From NCBI GenBank assembly GCA_036873135.1, contig JAPTYO010000002.1, positions 23,214,452 through 23,278,451 on the forward strand: 64,000 nt of DNA, given 5' to 3'. The translations under genes were made by a program, and so were the position numbers. The stretch comes from Clarkia xantiana subsp. parviflora. Taxonomy: Eukaryota; Streptophyta; Magnoliopsida; Myrtales; Onagraceae. The notes beneath the pieces were generated by a model. The model had not been told where the DNA came from. It ran no database searches and saw only the letters and a program-made list of their open reading frames with translations. Below, in pieces: positions 32,694-47,169 of the stretch. Numbering within the stretch: position 1 is the stretch's first letter; every line of letters begins with the position of its first letter.

Positions 32694-32879
32694 TGGGAGT
32701 TGGGATGAAAAACTTACTCATTCTCCTAAATCCGGCGAGCCTGGATGGAAGTCCTAAGGAAGGGCACGCCAGCTATCGTACTCTAAGTCAACGAATTACT
32801 CAGCGACACCTGAGCTACAAAGCCTGCAATGGCAAGCCACAATTTACTCAGCAAGCATGCACAAGACAGTCATATTTCT

Positions 32880-33010
32880 AATCATTATGTGGCGAACATC
32901 CTCTATATGGGGGCAATTCCACACCTACAGACTTATAAGTTCACAATTACTACATAGCGAACATCCTCTATACGAGGGCAACTCTATGTCAGTAAGGGCC
33001 TTGTCCCGAT
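32880..33010 (+). repeat. Extra copies of the T2 tandem-repeat core on the far side of the antisense ORF
   Basis: GCGAACATCCTCTATA(T/C)G(G/A)GGGCAA occurs twice, at about 32892 and 32955. It matches the core of the 127-bp array at 28600-29030. Confidence 0.75.
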
Positions 33011-33743
33011 ACTTATACAGTCTACATGGTCTGCACGGCCCTACACGCGCCTATTTGGCCCGACACAACTACTCAGGGTAACAGTGCAGATATAATTATA
33101 GCACTAACATCTATATGCATATATCATTTAATGGTTGCAGGTTATACATAAATATCCGTATACTCAGTAAAAGGGGTACAAGACTAAATTACTACTACAA
33201 GCACTATCATGCTAGCAAGTGTATACACACAAAGGCTAACATCATGCAAGTCATAATATAGACTTCACTGAGCAACAATTTTGATCAGAAAGCAGTTATC
33301 TGAGCAATACAACATTACTTGATCAGTGGCCTTGATCAACAAACAATCAACTCAACACTCCAGACATGGCGATGTCTCAATCGATCAACGATTACGATCA
33401 ATAATGGAAGTAAGATTCTTTACTCTACATATAATAGTGCTAAACACTTAGCCATTTTTATGCTTTCTACACCATGTTAAATGTGTGCTAGGAATTTCAT
33501 CGAACACTTGGTGGGCATGGAAAATCAAGTCTCATCTAAGCTAAAGATTGGCAAAATTGAAATAGTTAAAGACACCACCAAACCTGAAAATGGTCTCCAA
33601 TCGACCCCAGAAATCCCATCTTCGAAGTCGCGTCGTCGCCGTCGTGGAGTCGCCGCGATCGCCGCCGCGTCGCCGCCTCCGACTCCGCCGTTGTGGCTGT
33701 CGCGTCGCCGCCGTGGATGGTGGGTGGCCGGTCGCGATATGGG
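33011..33743. other. T2 non-coding region with GC-rich islet before Copia insertion
   Basis: AT-rich to about 33600, then a CG-rich islet of about 120 bp (33620-33740) with GCCGCCG/CGTCGCCG runs. No gene is recognised; ORFs on both strands in the islet look compositional. Confidence 0.45.
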
Positions 33744-34343
33744 TGTAAGCATAAGGTGATGGGCGCCATAATTGGTAGCCCATAATATGTATAGTTTACC
33801 TAAGGAAATTAGGTACATGTCACAGTAGGGTAATTAGGCTAGACCCAAATCCCAATTGACATGAGAGGCCCAAAATTGGGCCTCCCTATGCATAGTGGCA
33901 GGCCGAAATATTGGAGTGGGCAAAGTGGACTTTTGTCCACTTTGCTCCTCCTATAAATACATGGTGTTAGGGGATTTTTAGGGTTAATCACTATTTCCTC
34001 ATTAAAGTGTTTTAGAGAGAAAAACCCTCCACCCCACACAAGGGTTTCGGCCGAACCACTCCCCACCTAAGGGTGTGCCAATTTGCTTTCTAGCAAACAC
34101 TCCAGAGATCTGTCCCATTGCCAAGAATCGATAAGAGACTTTGCTGTGGAGAACATACCGCGTAGGGCTCCCTTAACCAGAACCTCTACGGGTGCCGACC
34201 GGAGGATCGTGAACTCCCTGCAAGAAGGATCTTGGGACTAAGGACTTCATTTGAGGTATGTGCGAATCTTCCGCTGCGTAATTTCGATTACTAGCATGTA
34301 CCATGATTTAGTATCCGTAGTGATTACTCCCCGTAATCTGACA
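33744..34343 (+). repeat. 5' LTR of nested Copia
   Basis: 600 bp, TGTAAGCATAAGG … TAATCTGACA. Same family as the three LTRs at 1121-4244. Confidence 0.92.
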
Positions 34344-34909
34344 GTGGTATCATAGCGAGGTTAGGAGTTCATGATTTTGATAAATTGATGTTCTTGAAAA
34401 TTTAAAATTTTCGGGCCGAATTTTTTAAAAGGAATTTTAAAATTTTAATGTTTATGGTGGTCTGAAATTTTCATGATGTTCTTGGTTAATTTGATGTTCA
34501 TGATCTTCAAGAAAAATGTGATATTTATCAAAATCAAATATTGGATTGTAGATCTTATTAAAACTTGATCTTGAAATTTGACCACTTGTTCCCAATTTAG
34601 TGTTTATTGACCGAAACCCTAGTGATTTACAAGGTAAATTTTTTTAATTTCTTAGACACAAAGGAATAAATTTCGGCACAAATTTAAAAATATATTGTTT
34701 ACCATATTTTAATTTTTATTCTAGGTAACAATATATCTATAATTGGGAACATTAGGATAGATTCACATTAATATATAGAAATATATATAACTATCAATAT
34801 ATCTAAATGTTTAAATAGGTCAAAGATATTATTGATAGATTTTAGTTACCTAAAAGATTGAGAAAATATATTATTAATATATGTTTCCCTATTTAAGATA
34901 TTGACAATA

Positions 34910-34975
<66 letters not shown>

Positions 34976-35081
34976 AGGTGCCGATTTTTACATATATATA
35001 TATATATATTGTTGATTGGTTTGATCTTAAAGATAGAATCTTGGCAATAAAAATATATATATGTTTTAATTAAGGTCCGAA

Positions 35082-35117
<36 letters not shown>

Positions 35118-38100
35118 AATATTGGAAATTATTTTATATAATTAATGTTTCTTGGTGGCTAAGTTAAATATTTTAATGGATTTTAAAATCCTACTTGGGC
35201 CACAAGTAATATTTCTGCCCAACCTTTCATATTTTATAATTGGGCCGGTCCAATGTGTCAAACCGGGACGAATCAAAACCGAACCGGATTTTCTCAATCG
35301 GTTCGACCTAATCGGGTCGGGTCGGACTGGGGTAACTAAGTGATTCTATCCGGACCGGTTTTGTGTGTTGAACCCAACCGAACGCTGTTTTTAATTGGTC
35401 CGGTTCAGACCGAACCAGATTTTAAAATAAGACCGAATCGAACCATTTTACCGGACCGAACCGGATTTTCGGATCGGACCCGAACCAGATTTTCTGGACC
35501 GAACCGAACCGGACCAAATCGGACTGAAATTGACTAAACCGAACCGTATTTTCAAAACTAAATTCAAGTCAATTAAAATGGGGAGATCAAGTTTTAAAAT
35601 CTAAATGTTTTTGAACCCCAATAAGCCTACACAGTGCTCAAGGGTTGATAACCTTTATACCTTGTTTCGATTATGGGGATGGATCTCGGAGATACGTGTT
35701 TTTGGGATTGGTATAATTAGTGGGCTGAATTGCAATTGTTTATTTTTCAATGTATATTTATGCATGATTAGAAATGTTGTCTTGACTTAGTCAAGCTAGC
35801 TGGATATTGCATATTGTGGGCTGAGTCCTGGTTAAATATATGAAATGCGCACTAGGATAGACATGTTGTGATGGTTGAGAATGAATTGGATTCATGTTTA
35901 GAATGCTGCATGATTGAATATAAGCATGAATTGCAAATCAGCCCCTAATGTTTAAAATTATTTTAAAATCGAAAACCAGTCGCCAAATATGTATGATTGT
36001 TGTAGCATTTTCATGTTTGATATGTATGCTAGAATGTTGAGGATGTAGTTGCATTAATAATTTACTTGGAAGTAGAATTATTTATGCAAGCATGAGTTCC
36101 TCGGAACATTAGACGCATGACGTGTAAGCATGAATGTGGTTTGTATGATGAATGTTACTTGCGTATGATAATTTACATGATAGTAGAATTATATGTGCAT
36201 GAGTGAATTCATCGGAATGTTTTTCCAAAAGAAAAAGGGCATTGGGAAAGCCAAGATCGGGTATATTTTTTTTTTTTTTTTTTAAATATTGTTCTAGTAA
36301 TTTGCGATTAAAACTGTTTTAAAAGACTGATCTATTGGATTGAAAACGATGATAATGTGAACTCTTTCACAGCCATCTTCCATTGGTTTACTGGTGGTCA
36401 GTTGGTTTAGATGACTGAGGAATCATTATTTGTCGGATCCAATCTTAATAGATATTTGATGTATGCAATTCTTTCTCAAAATGTTTTTGTCTCCCTGATT
36501 TTTGCATAATCATCGATGTGTTAGTATGAATTGGTTGAATTAGTGCTATTCGATATTCCTCGCAATCTTGATGGTGTGAATAATGATGAATAAAAGGAGT
36601 ACGTGTTGAACTCTCTGCTATGATACCGAAAAGTGGAGAGGACAACTACTGATGAATATAGTAGTATGTATGATTTTGATAATGAGAGACGAATGTAATA
36701 ATTTGTTTCACCAAGCATGGGAGTAAGTTCTTTGATGATCTGAACGCGTAAGTGGTGATACGTTCAACCTTGGTAAAAGATGGTTGAAGAAGACTTCAGT
36801 TGCAACCAGGCAATGTTGCAGCTTAATATCCCTTTGCATCCGCCTTGGTGGAAGCAATGATGCAAAAGCTAAACGTTTCGGTTAAACATGATGGTCATCT
36901 CTCTTTCCATGGACGCTGGTGTAAAAGCCGCTCAAGACCTTCGCAATGATAGGTCAACATGGAAATGATGAATATGGTTGTCTGATGTTGACGGGACTCA
37001 ATAACCTTGAGCCTAATCAAGTACAGTAACCACAACAGTGAAAGGGAAACCTTCTCTTCTCACCATACTGGGTTCGAAAGAAGTCAACCATGATCCGCAT
37101 ATCATAGAGAGAACTGGACCATAAAGGTCTTATACGATAACCCGGTGGGTTAAACCATGTTGATAAAGTGCGTCTCAAGTACGCCTCGTAGGTCATGTGT
37201 ATGAAGCGGTAAAATGTTTTTAAAGACACAGATCATTTGACGTGATTCACTCGTGAATTTACTCAGATGTGATGTTCAACATGGCTTAAATTTACTATCT
37301 ATGCGACAATCATGGTTCAAATTCGCGATCTTCAGATCAAGAACCCTACCATTGTCATTTATCGTTCGTTTGAGTTACTAAAATTTTGGTTATTTTGAGA
37401 TTCGAATTTATTGAATAAAGTAGTTTCCATTCGATTCGAAATGTGATCTACTTGTCAAAATTAAACGACCCGGTTAAACAGGATCGATTCGAAACGAAAT
37501 TTCGGCCAGGTAAAAGTGGTCGAATAAAACGAAACGATTCACGTACTTCGTCATCTCAGTCGGGACAACTGAACTGAACATACACATCGATTGCGTAGCT
37601 AGATCGAAAGATTTAGTATTTCTTAATTGTTAGTACTCCATTGAATGAAATAATATGTAATGATGATCATGTGCAAATCCGATTGGATTAAATTAAATTA
37701 AATTCAGAAATGAAACGATTTAACCAAGGGTTAAAACTTCGATGAATAGCGCTACACGCAAGTGGAACTCGATAGACGGAACACATCGTTTCAAAGTATG
37801 AGTTTAATAATGAAGTGTTTAAATGATGATGTGCTGAATTTTCGTGTGCATTCCTTCGGAAATAACTTATTGATAACGTTTACATCGGTAAGAAGTAGGC
37901 TTCGGAAGCTACCAAGACCTTATAAAAGTATCGACTGACGCATAAGGTGAAAACCTGAAATGCTTAGTTCGGAGATGGGATAAAATCTCTGAGATAAGTG
38001 TGCAAACGAAGAAGGATGAAGTCGGTTAAACGATTTTCCTTCCGTACGCCTTGAATGACAAGTCAGGCTAGGCATTCAAATCAATTCACATACTTCTGGA

Positions 38101-39170
38101 AGCATAGTTTATAAACATAATGTTAGAGTCACTTAATCAGCTGTTCCCTAAGGGATGATGAGAAGTGATTCACATTCATGTAAAACTGTGTTCCACTAAA
38201 ATCGGTAAAACACGCAGCCATAAAAGCTGAAGAATGATAATGAGTTAAATCATATCACCACGCGACATTAATTTGCGCATTAAACACGTATTTAGGACAA
38301 GAGTATGTTAACTACTCTTTGAAAGTATATGTTTACAGCTTAAAGACATGGTGCCGTGGTCGAACATGTAACATTACATACTTGAGGACGAATTTTCCGA
38401 TGCATTGACAATTTTCAAAATAACGAGTCTTAATCAAATCAGAAGCAAAATATTACAAATATCAGGTCCCACTTATTTCGAGTGGGAGATATTTGAACCA
38501 CCAACTCAAGTGAATGACATGGTAAATGATAATGGGAACATTTTCATAATAAATCCAGTGGGAGGAATAAACACCTACCACATGTAATCACTATTGTTGT
38601 TTGGACGAATCAAGTTGAACCTGATTATCGTAATGCTGAACCAGGATTGCCACAACTACCTATACTATCCATTTTTCCCAGTGGGAGTGATCCGAAAAAC
38701 TTGGTTCCAGATCCTAGTGATCAAGGAATTCATCTTGGAAGTAAAACTCCGAGACTAAGAAGTCGTCCAAGGAAACTTGTTGGTTATGGTTCAAGCACTG
38801 CTCTTGTACCCAATAGAAGTGATGATCTGAAAAGAAGCATTATTTCGAGTGGGAGAATTGATCCCAATTGGAAGAAATGCTCTGATAAGAGGCATTATTC
38901 CGAGTGGGAGAGACGTTAAGACTCAAAGACGGGATAAACAAGCCTAGACAAAAGTCAAAGGCATCGAACTTCTCCAAAGAAGTATCCCATCTAGAAGGGT
39001 GATGACCTCACTCTAACAACTATTGGCCTGCATTGGAAAGACCTTAAGTGGAGAAATTGAGGAAAATAATAAATGAGAGATATCGCCTAAATGAAAGCCA
39101 TTATAGTCAGTAGTTGATTTACCTGCTAACCAAGGGGCATAAGGATACGGTGAGTCCTGAAAGAAGGCTC
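34344..39170 (+). other. Decayed internal region of Copia, with AT microsatellites
   Basis: No continuous gag, protease or integrase frame could be followed. Long TA runs lie at about 34915-34961 and 35083-35112. A CCGAACCG-rich segment spans 35262-35545. Purine motifs GTGGGAG recur between 38470 and 38910. Confidence 0.6.
35262..35545 (+). repeat. Degenerate CCGAACCGGATTTT repeats
   Basis: Many short variants of CCGAACC/GAACCGGA separated by T-rich bits. The composition is unlike the surrounding Copia DNA, so this could be a small inserted element or expansion. Termini could not be defined. Confidence 0.55.
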
Positions 39171-39175
39171 ACCAC

Positions 39176-40540
39176 TGATGGAAAAGGTCGAGCGATACAA
39201 AGCTCGACTTGTTGTGAAAGGCTATAATCAACTTCACGGAGTGGACTTTGACGAAACATACTCACCAACTGTGCGTAAAACTACGGTAAGGGCGATTTAT
39301 GGTCCTGGTCGCATGTCTCGATTTCGAACCTCACCAAATGAGTATTAAGACCGCATTACTCCTCGGAAACCTGGAGGAAGAGATTTACATGGAGTAACCG
39401 AGGGTTTCATTACTCCTAGTAACGAACGTAAAGTTTGTAAACTCCAAAGGTCCATTTACGGTCTTAAACAGTCGTCTCGGCAATGGTACCACCGATTCCA
39501 CGAGGAAATCGTAGGAAACGGATTTGTGAATCTTCACGAGGATCCGTGCGTGTATTATAAGACCTCCGAGTTTAAGTATGTCATCTTAACCTTATACGTG
39601 GACGACATACTCATTGCCGCAAACGACGTGAGTTTTATGAACAAGTCAAAGTCCTGGTTAGCATCTGTATTTGAGATGAAGGACATGGGAGAGGCCACGT
39701 ACATCTTGGGCATTAAAATTGCTAGAGATCGGGCTACCCGGAAATTACGTCAGTCTCAAGAAGCTTATATCAACAAACTGTTGAAAAGATTCAGATTACA
39801 TGATGCCAAACCCGTGGATATGCCGGTGGTATTTCAGTGCGCCCTGTCAAAACGTGACGGCACCAAGAACCCGGCAGAGCGTGAACAGATGAAGGGTGCG
39901 GAGTATTTAAGCATGGTTGGCAGTTTGATGTACGCCATGCAATGCACCCGTCCGGATATCTGTTACGCCGTGGGCCTAGTAGCACGTTTCCAATCAGATC
40001 CTGGCTATCAACATTTAAAGGCTGTAATACGAATAATTTGTTATCTGAAAGGTACTGCCGACTACGCACTGTGCTATGAGGGCAATAAGTTAGAATTGAC
40101 CGGTTACAGTGACACTAACCATGGTGGCGATCCGGATGATCGTAAGTCCACCACATGGGGAGTGTTCCTCCTTGCTAATGCCGCTATTTCATGACGAGAA
40201 AGAGGCAAACCTGTGTCGCGTTTTCCACGATGGAATAGGAATTCGTAGCTCTCTCTAAGAATGCACAAGAAGCGGTCTGGCTCAAAAGGCTTCTAACTGC
40301 ACTGCTTGATGGCGATGTCGAGAATAAACTTGTGAATGTCTTCTCTGACAGTCAAGCAGCCATTGCGGCAGTATAATCATTGATGTGAAATATTTCCACG
40401 CTAAATTTATGGTAGAAGACAATATAATCACTATGGAATACTTGTCCACTGATAATATGATTGCGGACCCATTAACTAAACCACTACGCATGGAGATTTT
40501 CGAAAAACACGTAAAACTGCTTGGATTGCGTAGGGTTTAG
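39176..40540 (+). pseudogene. Copia reverse transcriptase and RNase H (broken)
   Basis: Copia-type RT motifs in order: Lys-Ala-Arg-Leu-Val-Val-Lys-Gly-Tyr; Leu-Gln-Arg-Ser-Ile-Tyr-Gly-Leu-Lys-Gln; the catalytic box Leu-Tyr-Val-Asp-Asp-Ile-Leu-Ile-Ala (about 39592-39618, both Asp intact); Asp-Met-Gly-Glu-Ala…Leu-Gly-Ile. The RNase H part includes Gly-Tyr-Ser-Asp-Thr, where the usual Trp-Ala/Ala-Gly is altered. It ends with Ala-Asp-Pro-Leu-Thr-Lys-Pro-Leu just before the stop at 40540. The longest open part is 39526-40194; stops or frame changes flank it. A dead copy. Confidence 0.85.
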
Positions 40541-41674
40541 AAATGACAAGTATCTGTGATAACATTTTGATATTAGAAAGTTACGTTTTGTAAGTGAAAT
40601 AATTGCAACTGAGTTTATGATCAATCGACGTCATAATGTTTTGATTAAATCAGATTTACGGTCTATAAACTAAGTCGTAGGAGGACGCAATCCTCTGCCA
40701 AACTATGTCGAGTGTGGGCTTTACCTCGTCACATAGGTACGGTCATCTTGCGGTGGAGTGAGGCCTCTACCAGGCAAGACTGGCTAAGAATCAGGGGGAT
40801 AAACCTGATTAAGTAAGATGAATATCTAGTTTCGAAGTAACTCGACACGATCATCGTTTTGCATATCGCTGTGATGAACTTCGTTTGTCATTAAACCACA
40901 TTCTGGGCCAAATGAGAATATGTGATAGCATGATTGACATATCCCTTTCCTGTCAACCCAAAAGGTTCATGTATGCTATCAACGTGTGCTTCATACTACG
41001 CGTGCCACATTCGACCACGGGGTCACAGCTCGGTTGTGCTAGGAAGGAATCCTCGTGATTCTGGCGGGCGCAAACTTCTTAACCTCGAGCGTTTGACTGA
41101 TCCCAGGAGCCTTATGAAGAGGCACCTAAAAGTATCCTCACGAACTCAGAACTCATATCTAAGGCAAGGCTCAATGTTCGCTTCCCGGCGTACGAGCGTA
41201 GTGCTGTACAAAAAAGGCCCAGTGACCACGTCTTTGGAAACCGGTTGGGTTTGACTAAGGATTTGAGCAATGGGGATAGTCAAGTTCACCTGTAATTCAC
41301 CAACTATTGTATTCACTAGGTGGCCACCAACCGGATATTAGTTGAAGGTTGTGAATACTTGTACGAATGCCTTGGAGAAGTGTTCCTATGTGGAAACTAG
41401 GCAGAAGGAGAATTATCAGTTGACCTAGGATACATCGCGGTACTATATAAATGTTTTTTATAACATGTTGATTAGAGAAAAGGGAATCAACGTTCCGCGG
41501 GCGCTACAATACTCCTAACAGATGAGTAGCACGATGCCCGTCGTATCCGCGGTCGCACGGAAAATCTCGTATGAACTGTTCGGAAGCAATGACCAGATCG
41601 AAGGAGTGAAATGTTGATGCAGATTTGGACGACAATACATTAATAGGCACCCTCCCATTCCGGTGAGTGGGAGC
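40541..41674 (+). other. Copia 3' non-coding region and polypurine tract
   Basis: No ORF. Bases 41270-41674 match 2490-2893 in the LTR array, which identifies them as the conserved end of the internal region. The purine tract GAGTGGGAGC abuts the LTR. Confidence 0.7.
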
Positions 41675-42273
41675 TGTAAGCATATGGTGATGGGCGTCGT
41701 AATTGGTAGCCCATAATATGTATAGTTTATCTAAGGAAATTAGGTACATGTCACATTAGGGTAATGGGCTAAACCTAAATCCCAATTGATATGAGAGGCC
41801 CAAAATTGGGTCTCCCTATGCATAGTGGCCGGCCGAAATATTGGAGTGGGAAAAGTGTACTTTTGTCCACTTTGCTCCTCCTATAAATACATGGTGTTAG
41901 GGAATTTTTAGGGTTAATCACTATTTCCTCATTAGACTGTTTTAGAGAGAAAAACCCTCCACCCCACACAAGGGTTTCGGCCGAACCACTCCCCACCTAG
42001 GAGTGTGCCAATTTTCTTTCTAGCAAACACTCCAGAGATTTGTCCCCTTGCCAAGAATCGATCAGAGGCTTTGCTGTGGAGAATATACCGAGTAGGGCTT
42101 CCTTAACCAGAACCTCTACGGGTGCCGACCGGAGGATCGTGAACTCCCTGCAAGAAGGATCTTGGGACTACGAACATCGTTTGAGATATGTGTGAATCTT
42201 CCGCTGCGTAATTTCGATTACTAGCATGTACCATGATTTAGTATCCGTAGTGATTACTCCTCGTAATCTAACA
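41675..42273 (+). repeat. 3' LTR of nested Copia
   Basis: 599 bp, TGTAAGCATATGG … TAATCTAACA. Confidence 0.92.
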
Positions 42274-42974
42274 ATGAGTAAGGCTAAATGCCTTGGCCTC
42301 CAAGTAGCTTACTCTTCAAGAAAGGAGGAGGAGACTAATTTTGTTGTGGAGGCTAAGTATGGGAGATGATTGCACACGCTCATTTATATAATGTGGGTAA
42401 GGGTTTACATCTCCATCTTCTATTACCACCCTTGGATGACTATGTTATCATCTAATGGTCTTAGTTAAAGATGATACCTCTCTTTATTTTTCTATCTCCT
42501 TTTCTTGAATCCTTAGCATATATTCATGCTTACACACTCCTGCATACCCCCACATGCTTACATATACCCGACATATATGCATAATTACACTATTACCAAC
42601 ATACACCTGTGCTCATGTTATCACACATTTGTTTCCATGTTCACATCACTGATCGCATGTCACCACACATCATACGTCTGTTTACATACACGCGCATATC
42701 ATATTTACACACATGCCAAAATTTACGTTCATGTTACGTACATACACCTACATCATTACATATATATTTGTTATATACACATACTCGCTGCACTAACCAT
42801 GTCAGCAGTTATACTTTCCCTTACCGAGAAGAGGAAGGAAAGACGACGTCAAGGCCCACGCGCCAATAGACAATAAGTCCGCCATGAGGTAACTCCCGAA
42901 CCTAAATCAGACGTCTATTCTGTCGTAAAATAGAGTCAAGCAAGGGTTAAGCCATTACTTGAATCGGGGGCAAA
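42274..42974 (+). other. T2 region between Copia and 3' LTR, ending in polypurine tract
   Basis: CA/TA-rich sequence (42510-42790) with CACATG/CATATA motifs and no convincing gene. The purine tract AATCGGGGGCAAA (42962-42974) immediately precedes the LTR. Confidence 0.6.
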
Positions 42975-43581
42975 TGATGGATATACACCCGATTCAGGTT
43001 TGTATTTACATTTCGAACCTCGTCAACACGTCAAACCCATTAAAAACGGCCTAGAAATGCTGAAACCCGCGAGTTAGAACGGTCCGAACGGGCAACACGC
43101 GCGTTTGGACCGGACTCGTTCGGATTGTCTAAACAATCCGTACCGGTCCGGATTGTCGACCCCTGACGCGCGTACCCTTACGTGTTCCTACACTATGTGC
43201 GAGTCTTCCTACTGCCAATCTTACTCAAACCCGAACTCAGTTCACGTTTTTCTACTAAACTGGGGACGGACCGCTCAAAACCGGGTTCGAGTCTTTGGTT
43301 TCCAATAATTAGGGGCCTTGATCACCCATTTCATTTTCAAGTAACTTCAAGTTGGCTTAGGAGCTCTCACCTCTCTCTAGATTTATCTCTCTAGAATTTC
43401 TCTCATTTAAGCATCGTAGAGGGTTCTTCGAGCACCACCCTCCTCTGTGGTCTCGATACTACCCATTGTGCAGGTGCTAGAAGGAGCGCGCGTGGACAAC
43501 ACTCGCTGGTTCTGACACCTCGACAAGGACTCGACACAACATTATAGCGACCCGTCACTCCGCGCGAGTCAGGTCGTAACA
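42975..43581 (+). repeat. 3' LTR of T2
   Basis: 607 bp, TGATGGATATACACCCG … GGTCGTAACA. It carries the CATTTAAGCATCG(T)AGAGGG motif at 43404-43423; the TATA box has decayed. Confidence 0.92.
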
Positions 43582-43586
43582 TTTAT

Positions 43587-44042
43587 TTTCACTTCATTGT
43601 TATCAATTTTATCCCTCATCCTCAAATTAAAGTTGATGAAATTATTATATCAGAGAAATAATAAAATGAAAATCGTCTAAATTTATTTTTTAAAATAAAA
43701 TTAAAGATGAAACCTTTTAAACTATATATTATATTATAAATTATGTATATCACTGTAATAAATTAATTAATAATAAGACAAAGACTTTTTTAACATATTA
43801 TTTTAAAAAGTGAGTGTGAGTTAATGATATTATAAACTCAATTTTTTATATAAAAAGAATCTCTTATGGAGTGCGGATCAATAATTAGTTATAATACATA
43901 ATGAAGATAACTATGCAATATGGTGAAAAAATTTCAATTTTTCATTCATATAAATTAGAGGTGTTCATTCGAACCCTAAAACAACGAATAGTTATACTAA
44001 TACTGTATTCTTACCGATTGCCGGTAGAAATTGAGACTATTA
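43587..44042. other. AT-rich intergenic DNA
   Basis: Nothing recognisable besides AT-rich sequence. Confidence 0.4.
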
Positions 44043-44951
44043 GGGGGTGCTTGGATGGATGTAATGTGAAATGTAATCTCACATTACGTCTCACATTACA
44101 TCCACGTTGTTTGGTTTGCCAAACGACATAATGTGCATTGTAATGTAATGTGCATTGTAATCTGAGATTACGTCCAAACTCCATTCAACGTAATGTGAGA
44201 TTACATCCAAAAGGAAAATGATTCCAATTCCGACACAGGTGTTCCTCCATGTGCCGACTGTGAGGGGTAATTAATATACCCTAGAAGTTGCTAATAATTA
44301 CACCAGTGCCACTTAGACACATTTCAGCACATGTTGGAACATTTGGGTCGGCATGTATATCATTGCTCCATCCAAAAACGGATGTATGTGAGATTACGTC
44401 TAACATTGCGGAGTGTTTTTATTTTATTATTATTTACTAAATAGATAAATTATTTTGTATTATCTTTATAGTTTATTATCTTGATAATATTTTTATTGTT
44501 ATTAGCTTTTTATTTTTTAGATACTTCATAATTCATTATTATAATAAATAATAATGCACATGATGTTCGTATAAAATGAGTAAGTATTTTTCGTTGCATT
44601 TTTTTTTTATCAAAATTATCTTATAAAATTATATATAATGTTTTAATCAATAGAATTTTAATAGTTGTGCGTACTGAGTTTAAATATTTAGTTTTTAGAT
44701 TTCATAAATGACTATAGTATTAATCACACGCATAATCCTTAAGAAGTTAGTTATTGTCAAAATATATGTTCGTTTAAATCTTAACATGCTCTCATATAGA
44801 TTAATATAATAATAATAAAGTCACATTATAATGCATATTGCAACACACGCCGAACACTGTAATCTAGCATTGCATTATACATTACAGCACAATCAAACAC
44901 TATAATTTAACATTACAAATAATCTCACATTACGTCCATCCAAACGCCCCG
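44043..44951. mobile_element. PIF/Harbinger-like MITE, TSD TTA
   Basis: Left end GGGGGTGCTTGGATGGATGT and the complement of the right end CGGGGCGTTTGGATGGACGT form inverted termini extending through GTAATGTGA. TTA flanks both sides (44040-44042 and 44952-44954). Internal ACATTACG/CGTAATGT motifs repeat in both orientations. No transposase. The 3-bp TTA duplication suggests PIF/Harbinger. Confidence 0.8.
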
Positions 44952-45119
44952 TTATAAATCTGGAGCATCAGTTCAACAGCAGACTACGGGTTTGGTGTTA
45001 TCGGATGACATCATATACATACACCCGTGAAAAACAAATAAATCTACTATTATATAATATATAATAATAATAATAATATAAATATATATATATATTTACT
45101 AAAAATAAAATACAAACCC

Positions 45120-47169
<2,050 letters not shown>

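Larger units (their letters stand above)
33744..42273 (+). mobile_element. Ty1/Copia LTR retrotransposon nested in T2, TSD ATGGG/ATGAG
   Basis: 8530 bp. LTRs lie at 33744-34343 and 41675-42273, both beginning TGTAAGCATA and ending CTGACA or CTAACA. A primer site TGGTATCATAGC (one mismatch to the methionine-initiator type) follows the first, and a GTGAGTGGGAGC purine tract precedes the second. Flanking 5-mers ATGGG (33739-33743) and ATGAG (42274-42278) differ at one base. The internal region is decayed apart from reverse transcriptase and RNase H. By eye the two LTRs differ at several percent of positions. Confidence 0.93.
24296..43581 (+). mobile_element. Tat-like Ty3/Gypsy LTR retrotransposon T2, non-autonomous, TSD TTTAT
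   Basis: Complete element on the plus strand flanked by a perfect duplication TTTAT (24291-24295 and 43582-43586). LTRs lie at 24296-24928 and 42975-43581, with a primer site after the first and a purine tract (AATCGGGGGCAAA) before the second. The internal order is gag (24982-26900), protease (26929-27572), second gag-like module (27590-28126), tandem repeats (28600-29905), antisense ORF (30286-32693) and a Copia insertion (33744-42273). Without the Copia element it is about 10.8 kb. No reverse transcriptase or integrase of its own can be read. Gag and protease contain many stops and frameshifts. Confidence 0.92.

Noticed and set aside
33525..33818. Minus-strand ORFs rich in Arg/Ala across 33566-33818
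   Set aside because: They run from the GC-rich islet into the Copia LTR, so they are chimeric and compositional.
36445..37229. Short minus-strand ORFs inside the Copia element
   Set aside because: Antisense to the element, no recognisable motif, length expected by chance in this composition.
43587..45119. Transfer RNA or other structured RNA genes
   Set aside because: No cloverleaf with conserved arms was found here or elsewhere in the window by eye.
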